A stretch of DNA of 14,215 bases from Dehalococcoidia bacterium (GCA_030615035.1 JAUXAC010000024.1:1-14215); one strand, 5' to 3'; shown: positions 5,492 to 11,835, counted from the stretch's first letter. The notes: generated from the letters alone by a model not told the origin. Numbers and translations: made by a program.

Positions 5492-6343
5492 TCACCTCCT
5501 TCTCAATGAGTACCTGTTGCCTATTGAGCAACCTTTCTTAATTAAGGTGTCGACCTTCACCCCAAGCATTCGAGCTACCGTCTCGGGTTCAGCTGGCACC
5601 GGCTGCAGGGTGCCAGTTTCCAAGTCAATATACGCCCCCATCCAGGTAAGCTTCCCTGTCAAGAACCGGTGCATAAACTGCAGTACCAGCATGGCCATGG
5701 CTTGATTGATCACCGGGTTCTGCACCTCGGCCGCGACCTCCTCGGCACAGTCCGTTGGGGTAGTGGCTGCCACAGTTGGAGGTGCCAGTAGGGAGGGGAG
5801 CTGCAGAGATGGCATCGGCAGCCGGTCCACCTCTTGGTACGTCTCTTCAAACGCCTCCCGCATGTGCTCTGCGCAACTGACATTGCCAATCAGGACTTGG
5901 CCCGAGGAATGGCTGTTGCCGGCATCAATCCACCAGTTACCGAACTGGAAATCACTGGCTATGGACCGCCGAGCTGCGGCATTATCCACACAGCCGATGA
6001 TGATACCCTGAGCCATACGTCTGGCCATGCCGGCGCCGTATTCCCTATCGATGAGGTCGGAGTCATACGGATAGACGCTATATCCGACAGGCCTGCCGAA
6101 CTGGCGGGCCAAGCGTTCAGCGAGGGCCTGGGACTTGAACTTGCCCACATCGGTCGCAAAAAAGTGCTGTCTTAACAGGTTGTGAGGTTCGACCCGGTCG
6201 TGGTCTATCAGGACCAGCGGTATATCGCTGCCGGTGAGGAGTCGGCAGAGACCTTCAGCGACGTAACCCCCAGTTCCACCACAGCCGACGACCAATACTT
6301 TCCAGTCGGAAACCATGTGATTCTGGGTAAGGACATATGTCAC
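5492..6343 (-). CDS. PRTRC system ThiF-family (E1-like) protein
   Basis: 283 residues. A Rossmann-type adenylation domain starts V-L-V-V-G-C-G-G-T-G-G-Y (17-27). Next come L-I-D-H-D-R-V-E-P-H-N-L-L-R-Q (45-59), with the Asp, Asn, Arg and Gln of the E1/ThiF ATP site, K-F-K (68-70), and G-C-V-D-N (117-121). ThiF/E1 enzymes adenylate the C-terminus of a ubiquitin-like protein. Cys199 in T-D-C-A-E-E is in the position of a conserved late cysteine and is a candidate, unproven, thioester residue. The length and the H-F-F-A-T-D-V-G-K-F-K-S segment fit the PRTRC ThiF family. The start is GTG, with an extended GGAGGAGGTGAT about 12 nt upstream. Its first 89 nt lie inside the end of the JAMM gene; an ATG at codon 10 is an alternative. 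Confidence 0.9.
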   Translation of the reverse strand: MTYVLTQNHMVSDWKVLVVGCGGTGGYVAEGLCRLLTGSDIPLVLIDHDRVEPHNLLRQHFFATDVGKFKSQALAERLARQFGRPVGYSVYPYDSDLIDREYGAGMARRMAQGIIIGCVDNAAARRSIASDFQFGNWWIDAGNSHSSGQVLIGNVSCAEHMREAFEETYQEVDRLPMPSLQLPSLLAPPTVAATTPTDCAEEVAAEVQNPVINQAMAMLVLQFMHRFLTGKLTWMGAYIDLETGTLQPVPAEPETVARMLGVKVDTLIKKGCSIGNRYSLRRR

Positions 6344-6935
6344 CTTCGCTTATCACCTCCTCCCTTTCAAATTCCGCTGCCCCTGACAGCAAGCCGTCGA
6401 AGAGATCTCCCCAGGCTAAAGATTGGAAGTATCCATAAACCCCAACCCTCAGCTTGACGATAGGGGTAGCGTTCAGCCTCCCGACCACTCCGTATAGCTT
6501 CAGCCCCTTCTCATCCTCATCATCTTGCGGACTGAAGAAGGCCCCCATACAGCCATGGGAGTGGAGATCGAGTACGACGTTATCTCCGAACTCATAGATA
6601 ACACTGCCGCCGCTCTTATCCTGTACCGGTACATACAGATGGTAGCCGGCATCGGCGGTCACTGCGACGTATTGTTCTTTACCGGGGTCAGACAGGAAGA
6701 CATCGAGCGCCAGGTCCCAGAACCGCTGCGGGATACTTCCGTATGTCAGGGTAACCTTCGGCTCCATGGGGGCTAGCCCCCGCACCTCGCACTCAGTGAC
6801 TAGGATACGGGCGGCGATAACAGGGCTCTCGGTCTCAATGAACAGGCCATTAGAAGCCAGTACATAGTTATAAAACTGGCCAGGTTCCCCGGACAGCCCA
6901 CCTGCGTGACTTACTAGGTAGCCGACAGGCTTCAT
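6255..6935 (-). CDS. PRTRC protein A: JAB/JAMM metallopeptidase
   Basis: 226 residues. The C-terminal half carries a complete JAMM zinc signature H-x-H-x7-S-x2-D: His125, His127, Ser135, Asp138, in D-L-H-S-H-G-C-M-G-A-F-F-S-P-Q-D. It sits after a beta strand, as in Prok-JAB domains. These enzymes cleave ubiquitin-like proteins from targets or trim their C-termini. The N-terminal half is the extra PRTRC A domain and supplies the expected glutamate region (I-E-T-E at about 33-36). After the motif, D-E-D-E-K-G-L-K-L-Y-G-V-V-G-R-L continues the typical core. The ATG overlaps the stop of PRTRC B (ATGA), and the end overlaps the ThiF gene by 89 bp, so the three are translated in coupling. Confidence 0.88.
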   Translation of the reverse strand: MKPVGYLVSHAGGLSGEPGQFYNYVLASNGLFIETESPVIAARILVTECEVRGLAPMEPKVTLTYGSIPQRFWDLALDVFLSDPGKEQYVAVTADAGYHLYVPVQDKSGGSVIYEFGDNVVLDLHSHGCMGAFFSPQDDEDEKGLKLYGVVGRLNATPIVKLRVGVYGYFQSLAWGDLFDGLLSGAAEFEREEVISEGDICPYPESHGFRLESIGRRLWWNWGLRR

Positions 6936-7630
6936 TGGTTCACCCCCATAGTCATCAAATCCTCCACCGTGCCGTGTTTCACCAGGTCTTGTAAGGGGAA
7001 TCTCTTCTTTTTATCCAGGTATTCCCAGAGCCCCACTATGTTCTTGGGAAACGCCTGCGACCTGTTATGCAAGTCTGCGGTGGCAGTAAAGAAAGACAGA
7101 AAGAAAGACTGTACGATATCTGCGACCCGGGTAGGGTATTTATGGTTACCCGGGCAGGTACGCCCATCCTCAAAGATGTTACAAAGCGGGGCCTTGTAGA
7201 CGACATCAGTTAGCTTTGTCGGCTTCTTCTTTACGGCATACACCCACGGCGGTCGCCCTGGGGAGCACAAGAAGATAAACCCCGGCAGCGGTACCGTGAA
7301 GCGACGCGGTGGCGTGCCGACATCTTCCTGGAGGGCCAATTTACGAACTTTGGGCTCAACATAGAGCGCGAACACAGGGCCTCCCTTGGTATTCAGCCAC
7401 CAGATTGTTCCCGGCGGCAATAGTCCCGTACCAAAGGACAAATCTCTGGCCAGAGACTGGGAAACGTCCATCGCCGAGACCAGCCTTGTTTCGACGGACT
7501 CCCCTTCAAAGAGGGTCATCACCACCGCCTGATGGTGAAAGTCGAGCCGGCATCTCAGTGGATCGGGGGGCACTTTCAGCTCCTCGGGTATCGCCCAGAT
7601 GTGAGCAGGGGAAGGCTCAGGGGTTACCAT
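6932..7630 (-). CDS. PRTRC protein B: E2-like (Prok-E2_D type) protein
   Basis: 232 residues. The second half has the hallmark run of PRTRC B: F-I-F-L-C-S, then L-C-N-I-F-E-D-G-R-T-C-P-G-N (149-162), S-F-F-L-S-F-F-T (175-182), and a C-terminal L-W-E-Y-L-D-K-K-K-R-F-P-L-Q-D-L-V. PRTRC B belongs to a family predicted to be an E2-like ubiquitin carrier. Cys159, in the R-T-C-P-G-N loop, is the best candidate for the thioester cysteine; that role is my inference. RBS AAAGGAGGTGAC lies within the end of the preceding PRTRC F gene (14-bp overlap). The stop overlaps the ATG of PRTRC A, so the order F-B-A-ThiF is tightly coupled. Confidence 0.85.
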   Translation of the reverse strand: MVTPEPSPAHIWAIPEELKVPPDPLRCRLDFHHQAVVMTLFEGESVETRLVSAMDVSQSLARDLSFGTGLLPPGTIWWLNTKGGPVFALYVEPKVRKLALQEDVGTPPRRFTVPLPGFIFLCSPGRPPWVYAVKKKPTKLTDVVYKAPLCNIFEDGRTCPGNHKYPTRVADIVQSFFLSFFTATADLHNRSQAFPKNIVGLWEYLDKKKRFPLQDLVKHGTVEDLMTMGVNQ

Positions 7631-8561
7631 CTGTTGTCACCTCCTTTTCGATGAACTGACCGGTCTCGTCAAGCGGGAACGGCAGTTGCTCTTTGGGTAT
7701 GATGGCGACCCTCTTGTCAAGCAAGAGGTTCAGAAGCTCCTTGAAACGGCTGCAAGGATCTTCCTCAAGCCACTCGGACACCCTACCAATATTATCCTGG
7801 ATATCGTTGACCCGGGGCCATTGTATGGTCAGCTGGTCAACTACGTGACGGCTCCAAACTTCCCCTTCATAATTTTCAAAGCTAGCATCGAGTTGCCAGC
7901 AACCGGTATCGGCATGTAGCCAATCGGCGAAGTCAGCCACTCCTGAAAGATCACTCTTACCAAGCATCTGACGCAGGTCTTCGGTTGACCAGCCTCCTTG
8001 CGGTATCAGCTCAACCAAGCCCTTACCAACCAGCTCCCCCGCCTGCACAAGGATAGGAACTCGGTCGTCACCTTCGATATAGGCAAAGGGAGACTCTACC
8101 AATGCCAGCATAAGAATGTAACCAGTCCTGAAGTCATTGAACTGGTGATAGTCATCGTAGCCGAACCCCATCAGGTCCACGGGAATTTCCCGGAGAAAAT
8201 CCCCGAGTGTGAACTCATCCATCATGAGAGAGTCGGACAGGGGGAAGTACTGCCGGGCAAAGTAATGGGCGAATTCTCTGATACGGCCGTCGTTGTCCTG
8301 GGACATGATGAAGGCCTCATGCTCTGGCAAAAACTCTCTCACCAGGTTGTGAAAATCGGCAACGACATCCGAGTTCTCCAGGAGGTCAACAAGGTCGCTC
8401 AATAAGGGCGGACCGGTGATGAGCAAACGGGAGAGGGTAGCCAGTGGGAATACGGGTGCGGACGAGGACTCGGGTACCAGCTGACCTTTCCTCTCCGCTC
8501 TCTCGACAGCTTGAAGATGTGCCTGCTCATTCTGGTATCGTATTGTGTCCAGATCCCACAT
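7617..8561 (-). CDS. Probable PRTRC protein F
   Basis: 314 residues, soluble and acidic, with no signal or membrane segment. I assign it mainly by position, directly upstream of PRTRC B and downstream of C, and by length and general composition. Recognisable pieces are L-R-E-I-P-V-D-L-M-G-F-G-Y-D-D-Y-H (about 125-141), a hydrophobic helix at about 146-160 (G-Y-I-L-M-L-A-L-V-E-S-P-F-A-Y), and W-L-H-A-D-T-G-C-W-Q-L-D at about 213-224. PRTRC F has no established biochemical role. The start at 8561 overlaps the preceding gene by 35 bp, with GGAGG about 12 nt before the ATG. An unrelated protein inserted in the F position is possible. Confidence 0.6.
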   Translation of the reverse strand: MWDLDTIRYQNEQAHLQAVERAERKGQLVPESSSAPVFPLATLSRLLITGPPLLSDLVDLLENSDVVADFHNLVREFLPEHEAFIMSQDNDGRIREFAHYFARQYFPLSDSLMMDEFTLGDFLREIPVDLMGFGYDDYHQFNDFRTGYILMLALVESPFAYIEGDDRVPILVQAGELVGKGLVELIPQGGWSTEDLRQMLGKSDLSGVADFADWLHADTGCWQLDASFENYEGEVWSRHVVDQLTIQWPRVNDIQDNIGRVSEWLEEDPCSRFKELLNLLLDKRVAIIPKEQLPFPLDETGQFIEKEVTTDGNP

Positions 8562-8796
8562 CAGCAGCTACAGCCTCCAGCCTTCTTAAAGTATCTACCG
8601 CTACCATCGTGTGGGCTCCGTACATCTTCGCCTCGGCGATAGCCATATTGACTTCTGGCTGGTGTTGTTCCAACTCAAGGCAGTCGAGTTCCCCGTCTTT
8701 GGTAAAGCGGTTGGCCAGCTCGATTATCAGGAGGTGTTTCCCCGGCACCTTTTTCAATGCCTGGACAACCTTCTCAATATACTCCGGTTCATTCAT
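8527..8796 (-). CDS. Unknown 89-residue protein between PRTRC C and F
   Basis: No family recognised. It looks alpha/beta: an N-terminal helix E-Y-I-E-K-V-V-Q-A-L-K-K-V, a strand K-H-L-L-I-I-E-L, and a long amphipathic helix ending M-V-A-V-D-T-L-R-R-L-E-A-V-A-A-D-V. RBS AGGAG stands 5 nt before the ATG. It starts 24 nt after PRTRC C and overlaps the start of the F gene by 35 bp, so it is clearly part of the cassette. It may be an additional subunit or a clade-specific addition to the PRTRC set. Confidence 0.75.
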   Translation of the reverse strand: MNEPEYIEKVVQALKKVPGKHLLIIELANRFTKDGELDCLELEQHQPEVNMAIAEAKMYGAHTMVAVDTLRRLEAVAADVGSGHNTIPE

Positions 8797-8820
8797 AAGC
8801 TCTCCTGCAGAGTAAAACCT

Positions 8821-9003
8821 CTAACCCTTCACGCCTACACGCTTCTTGAACTCGATAATGTCGTCTTCACCACGCTTGCTCGTTATGATCTCCGCATTTG
8901 CGAGCTCAGGGAAGAAGTTAGTCATCGATTGCCTAACCTCATCGGGAGACATCTTCGGGTCCGGGTCCGGGAACTCTCTGTCATCGTAAACAAAGACTCT
9001 CAT
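8821..9003 (-). CDS. PRTRC protein C: ubiquitin-like small protein
   Basis: 60 residues. M-R-V-F-V-Y-D-D-R-E-F-P-D-P-D-P is followed by M-S-P-D-E-V-R, F-F-P-E-L-A-N-A-E-I and a closing strand E-F-K-K-R-V-G-V-K-G. This is the compact PRTRC C pattern (strand, D-P-x-P turn, S-P-E-E-V helix, Y/F-P-E-L, G-x-K-G end), a family described as prokaryotic ubiquitin-like. The C-terminus ends V-K-G with no extra tail, so a glycine is already exposed, as needed for E1 activation. RBS AAAGGAG precedes the ATG. Within the operon it is the presumed protein tag handled by the ThiF (E1), B (E2-like) and A (JAMM) proteins; no conjugation has been shown here. Confidence 0.88.
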   Translation of the reverse strand: MRVFVYDDREFPDPDPKMSPDEVRQSMTNFFPELANAEIITSKRGEDDIIEFKKRVGVKG

Positions 9004-9051
9004 ATCCGCGCTCCTTTCCTTATTGATAGTCCTGAAGTAAGTCGGCCTGCT

Positions 9052-9393
9052 TTAGACAGGCCTCTCGCTGAAATACTCCGTTCTTTTAGCGGAGGGGTAA
9101 TCAATGACAATGAACGCCGGAGGCGGTGGCCCGTAGAACTCGGCCATGTCCTTCAGCTCGGCGTGATAGCTTTCCTCTGTTGAGCAATTCACAGCCGTAA
9201 CATCACCCTCGGCGTATGTGATGATGGTACGCTTCTCCGGATGCACCCACACACCGAAATACCAGGCGTCTTGCGTAGTATCATACTGACGCCAGCCCTT
9301 CTCTTTGGTGCAGAGCTTGAAATCGAACTGGTATCTATCGGCTGGGTGAAAGCTACGGAGAATGGTGTTGCCCCGCTCGTTTACTTCGGGCAT
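9052..9393 (-). CDS. Unknown 113-residue protein, first gene of the PRTRC/clamp operon
   Basis: Family not named. The core looks like a small beta-rich domain: G-W-R-Q-Y-D-T-T-Q-D-A-W-Y-F-G-V-W-V (33-50), then R-T-I-I-T-Y-A-E-G-D-V-T-A-V-N-C (55-70), then Y-H-A-E-L-K-D-M-A-E-F-Y-G-P-P-P-P-A-F (76-94). The dense aromatic W-x-x-Y-D-T-x-x-D-A-x-Y-F-G block suggests real selection. I believe similar proteins occur beside PRTRC genes elsewhere, but cannot confirm this. RBS GGGAGGTGAT stands 4 nt before the ATG. A terminator-like hairpin lies 32 nt upstream of the ATG, so the operon may be controlled there. Confidence 0.75.
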   Translation of the reverse strand: MPEVNERGNTILRSFHPADRYQFDFKLCTKEKGWRQYDTTQDAWYFGVWVHPEKRTIITYAEGDVTAVNCSTEESYHAELKDMAEFYGPPPPAFIVIDYPSAKRTEYFSERPV

Positions 9394-9410
9394 AAAATCA
9401 CCTCCCGTTT

Positions 9411-9446
9411 CCCATTAAAATAGAGGGCGAGCATTGTCGCTCTCCC
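9411..9446 (-). promoter_or_regulatory. Terminator-like hairpin just upstream of the PRTRC operon (possible attenuator)
   Basis: Arms 9439-9446 and 9425-9432 pair with one mismatch around a 6-nt loop. On the minus strand they are followed by TCTATTTTAAT and then the RBS of the first operon gene. I could not find a convincing promoter between it and 9477. Confidence 0.4.
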
Positions 9447-9476
9447 CCTTGTAAAAATTGCCTGTTAATAAGCAAA

Positions 9477-9503
9477 AGACACCCCCGTTAAACGGGAGTG
9501 TCT
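9477..9503. terminator. Bidirectional rho-independent terminator
   Basis: AGACACCCCCGT pairs with ACGGGAGTGTCT around a 3-nt loop with one mismatch. A TTTT run follows on the minus strand and TTTTTT a few bases after the stem on the plus strand. It lies 14 nt after the stop of the 178-residue gene and separates it from the PRTRC operon. Confidence 0.85.
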
Positions 9504-9516
9504 CTCGTTTTTTGCC

Positions 9517-10053
9517 TCAATGGGCTATGTAATGAGTAACCGCTTTTGCTACAATCCGACTAACATTCTTCTCTATGTCAGCAGGTAGAGGTTTACCGTA
9601 TCTGATAGCCTTTCTTCGCTTAACCTTGCCAACTGGTTTTAACGCATTACCCAAGTCAATAAAAAGCCTCATATAGCTTGACGAAATGCGGACTTTGGCA
9701 AAGGGCTTCAGGGTTAAACCGCTTATGCCTAAACTCTCCACGAAATAAAGCGGTTGCCTATCGCCATAAATCACCTGTGAGATAGAACTGAATTGACCTC
9801 GCAAGGGGTAACGCTTCTCGCCTAACCGATGTAATGCTATTTGCTCGGCAAATTCAATGGCTAGTCGTTGCTCTCGGTCTAGTGCTTTCCAATCCGCCAC
9901 TAATTCGTCAACAAAAAACTCGTAATGGTGTGAACGGATTAGACAGTTTTTATGTCCGAATACACAGAAGCCACCACACCGCTTAAACAAAGCGACTAGG
10001 TGATTTTGGCGGTCAGGGGTTGCCCATTTTGGCAAATGACTATCATTTGCCAT
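9517..10053 (-). CDS. Unknown 178-residue protein with a possible Cys/His metal site
   Basis: Not recognised by name. Cys26, Cys30, His34 and Cys37 (R-C-G-G-F-C-V-F-G-H-K-N-C), followed by His42-His43, look like a zinc-binding or HNH-like knuckle. Then come a charged helix (D-W-K-A-L-D-R-E-Q-R-L-A, 54-65) and a beta region with F-S-S-I-S-Q-V-I-Y-G. The C-terminal third is very basic (K-V-G-K-V-K-R-R-K-A-I-R), suggesting nucleic-acid binding. RBS AAAGGGGGA lies before the ATG. The gene lies downstream of the 172-residue gene, separated by one arm of a long inverted repeat, and ends at a strong terminator. Confidence 0.75.
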   Translation of the reverse strand: MANDSHLPKWATPDRQNHLVALFKRCGGFCVFGHKNCLIRSHHYEFFVDELVADWKALDREQRLAIEFAEQIALHRLGEKRYPLRGQFSSISQVIYGDRQPLYFVESLGISGLTLKPFAKVRISSSYMRLFIDLGNALKPVGKVKRRKAIRYGKPLPADIEKNVSRIVAKAVTHYIAH

Positions 10054-10072
10054 TGTTTCCCCCTTTCCTACC

Positions 10073-10094
10073 TTGTCCCCAGTTCGGGGGGGCT
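10073..10094 (+). repeat. Left arm of a 22-bp inverted repeat
   Basis: This segment is the reverse complement of 10653-10674 with one mismatch. It contains CCCCAGTTCGGGG, itself able to fold. The two arms bracket the 172-codon gene exactly: this one lies after its stop and before the RBS of the next gene. Confidence 0.7.
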
Positions 10095-10107
10095 TGTTCC
10101 CGACTGG

Positions 10108-10626
10108 TTACGCTGTAACCGCTTCTGGTTCGGCTTCGGCTACTGGTTGGGTTGCTTCGGCTTCCCGCTGGCGTTGGGCTTCGGCTAGAGCTTCCGCAAC
10201 CTGCAACTGGACAGCTTTGTCAAGCTCGCAATTGTCGTGGTTAATAATCGGCTCGCCAGCTATCCGTTGCTGGTTTTGTTGCTCGCCATAGGCTTCGGCT
10301 TGGCTCTCGGCTACCTGTGAGGCGTAATCCATCAGGGTAGCCACGAAGTTTTCACGGACTAGGCTAACAGATTGGGCTATAGGCTTGGCTAGTCGGATTA
10401 CAGGTTTGCCGTTTCTAGCAAACTTAACAGAGCCGTCTCTGTCGTAACCAAGCCTTAAAGGTGCGCCTAAAGCGTCTTGAGGTATGGCGGTATCACCCAT
10501 TGTGTTAGTTGCCGTGAAGAAAGGTAGCCAAACGCTCATTAGGTCTATAGACCAAGCCCGTCTGCCTTGCGGTGCTTTGGTGCTGGGCAAAATGAGGTTT
10601 CTGATGTAGTTCGGGGTTTGCTTCAT
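10108..10626 (-). CDS. Unknown 172-residue protein with a low-complexity tail
   Basis: Family not recognised. The N-terminal 90 residues look folded, with R-R-A-W-S-I-D-L-M-S-V-W-L-P-F-F (22-37) and L-R-L-G-Y-D-R-D-G-S-V-K-F-A (57-70). From about 105 on it becomes a Glu/Gln/Ala-rich helix or disordered tail (A-E-A-L-A-E-A-Q-R-Q-R-E-A-E-A). The frame stays open another 25 codons upstream, but that part is the inverted-repeat DNA. The ATG at 10626 has GGAG about 10 nt before it, so I start there. A TTGACA-17-TATATT promoter (10838-10866) would give a leader of about 205 nt. The stop lies in a small hairpin, GGTTAC-GCT-GTAACC. It probably shares a transcript with the 178-residue gene. Confidence 0.75.
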   Translation of the reverse strand: MKQTPNYIRNLILPSTKAPQGRRAWSIDLMSVWLPFFTATNTMGDTAIPQDALGAPLRLGYDRDGSVKFARNGKPVIRLAKPIAQSVSLVRENFVATLMDYASQVAESQAEAYGEQQNQQRIAGEPIINHDNCELDKAVQLQVAEALAEAQRQREAEATQPVAEAEPEAVTA

Positions 10627-10652
10627 AATTATCACACTCCGTTTTAAGGGAT

Positions 10653-10674
10653 AGCCCCCCCGAACTGGAGACAA
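10653..10674 (-). repeat. Right arm of the 22-bp inverted repeat
   Basis: Partner of 10073-10094, located in the leader of the 172-residue gene about 27 nt before its start. On a single transcript the arms could pair and loop out the whole gene; in DNA they could mark a mobile or invertible segment. Confidence 0.7.
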
Positions 10675-10708
10675 AGCATTTATGACATTCAGACAAGGCA
10701 CTTTCGGC

Positions 10709-10717
10709 TGGTATAAT
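10709..10717 (+). promoter_or_regulatory. Candidate plus-strand promoter inside the opposite-strand leader
   Basis: TGGTATAAT is a perfect extended -10 box, preceded 18 nt earlier by TTCAGA. It would drive transcription from about 10724 toward the recombinase terminator at 10953, through a stretch (10724-10952) where I see no convincing gene. The product could be an antisense RNA to the leader of the 172-residue gene. Confidence 0.4.
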
Positions 10718-10837
10718 GTAGCTTGCCCTATTCGTGCCTATTCCCGATTGTGTTTGTTAAACTACTACAGATTGCCGGTCTGTCAATTCAATTTAGAACT
10801 GATAATTTTAGCTTCAATCCTCCTTAATCTACTAAAT

Positions 10838-10866
10838 AATATACATTATCTAGAGGCTAATGTCAA
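10838..10866 (-). promoter_or_regulatory. Promoter of the 172- and 178-residue genes
   Basis: On the minus strand TTGACA (10866-10861) and TATATT (10843-10838) are 17 nt apart. Transcription would start near 10831. Right after it stands AAGGAGGA (about 10818-10826) without a properly spaced start codon. The 10627-11001 gap otherwise holds only the leader, AT-rich DNA and the recombinase terminator. Confidence 0.6.
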
Positions 10867-10952
10867 GTCTTTTCCCCCCTATTTTCAAAAATTTTTTGAA
10901 TAAATTTTGAGATATATTTTAGGATAAAATTGATAAAATTTATATAAAATAA

Positions 10953-10975
10953 GAGGCAGGCGTAGTGCCTGCCTC
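10953..10975 (-). terminator. Terminator of the recombinase gene
   Basis: A perfect 9-bp stem (GAGGCAGGC / GCCTGCCTC) with a 5-nt loop. On the minus strand TTATTTTATAT follows. It lies 26 nt beyond the recombinase stop. Confidence 0.85.
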
Positions 10976-11001
10976 CCTGTTATAGAGCCTGCCGCCGGAG
11001 T

Positions 11002-11793
11002 TTAAAAAGCTGACGGCAGCCTTCTTTTGAGTTCAGTCGGCATGATGCGGGCGTAGATGAGGGTAGTTTCATACTGGGCATGCCCCAGGAAATCCTTTAT
11101 ATCCTCTAGGGCTACTCCCTGGCGTCTGAGTTCCGAAGCCCGGGCGTGCCTGAGCTGGTGAGGAGTTAGCTTCCTCACTCCAGCCCTGTTTCCGAGCTTT
11201 CTTATTAGCTGGTGCAGCTCCCAGTAAGGTTGGGGAAAGACCTTTCCCCGGTGCCCATCAATGTGCTCCCGCAGCGCTTCAAGTGTCTTATCGCTTACCG
11301 GGACTCTTGTCTCCTCTCCCCCCTTCCTGGTTATCTTCAAAAAGCCGTCGGCGAAATCAATGTCCCCTGCCTCCACGCCCATAAGCTCACCTATTCTTAA
11401 AGCACCATCGTATATCACCATAATGAGCGCGCGCTCAAGGGATGTGCTGGTAGCAGCAACAACGGAGTTGACCTCTTCGGCACTTAGAAATCGGGGCAGC
11501 TTGCGTTGAACCTTTGGTCCCCTGACGATTAAGTCGTAATCGGCTCGCAGCTCCTTTGGGGCTTTCTTCTTCATCCACAGAAAGTAGGCCCTGATTGCTG
11601 ACAAGTACCGGTTAATGCTTGCCGAGGAGAGTCCATCCTTTTCCAGTTGGTGCATAAACCCCTCCACCTTTTCCTCTGTCGGCTCATTGGACCCAAGGAA
11701 TCGCTGGAAGAGCTCCAGCGTTTGGCAGTAAGCCTTTTTGGTCAGTGGCGCTGCCTCATAGTCCTCTATGAACGTAGCTATCGACTTATTCAT
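11002..11793 (-). CDS. Tyrosine recombinase/integrase (XerC/XerD-like)
   Basis: 263 residues with both expected domains. A SAM-like core-binding domain covers about 1-90 (Y-C-Q-T-L-E-L-F-Q-R-F-L, S-I-N-R-Y-L-S-A-I-R-A-Y-F), and the catalytic domain 98-263. The catalytic set is complete: Arg133 (A-L-R-I-G-E-L), Lys157 (T-R-K-G-G-E), His212 and Arg215 (P-H-Q-L-R-H), His238 (L-G-H) and the nucleophile Tyr247 (T-L-I-Y-A-R-I). It cuts and rejoins DNA at short recombination sites, and here is the likely integrase or dimer-resolution enzyme of the element. It is slightly shorter than chromosomal XerC/D (about 300). RBS AGGAGG precedes the ATG. It has its own strong promoter and terminator. No attachment site could be identified by eye. 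Confidence 0.93.
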   Translation of the reverse strand: MNKSIATFIEDYEAAPLTKKAYCQTLELFQRFLGSNEPTEEKVEGFMHQLEKDGLSSASINRYLSAIRAYFLWMKKKAPKELRADYDLIVRGPKVQRKLPRFLSAEEVNSVVAATSTSLERALIMVIYDGALRIGELMGVEAGDIDFADGFLKITRKGGEETRVPVSDKTLEALREHIDGHRGKVFPQPYWELHQLIRKLGNRAGVRKLTPHQLRHARASELRRQGVALEDIKDFLGHAQYETTLIYARIMPTELKRRLPSAF

Positions 11794-11806
11794 TCCCCCC
11801 TCCTAC

Positions 11807-11835
11807 TTGACATACGAAATAATTTCTATTATAAT
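11807..11835 (+). promoter_or_regulatory. Consensus plus-strand promoter (TTGACA-17-TATAAT)
   Basis: TTGACA at 11807-11812 and TATAAT at 11830-11835, exact consensus in both boxes and spacing. It would start transcripts near 11842, 51 nt before the methyltransferase-like gene. Its -10 box lies in the 12-bp palindrome CTATTATAATAG (11826-11837), which it shares with the opposite-facing recombinase promoter. Confidence 0.75.

Noticed and set aside
7998..8405. 135-codon plus-strand frame with protein-like composition
   Set aside because: It lies wholly antisense within the F-position gene, which fits the overlapping start/stop pattern of the operon.
8611..9183. 190-codon plus-strand open frame
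   Set aside because: It runs antisense across three better-supported genes, including PRTRC C, and has no recognisable features.
10627..10701. Upstream extension of the 172-residue gene to 10701
   Set aside because: The extra 25 codons translate the inverted-repeat arm; the ATG at 10626 has a spaced GGAG.
10861..10919. AT-rich stretch as a replication origin
   Set aside because: It is explained by the -35 region of a promoter and the downstream flank of the recombinase terminator; there are no iterons or DnaA-box clusters.
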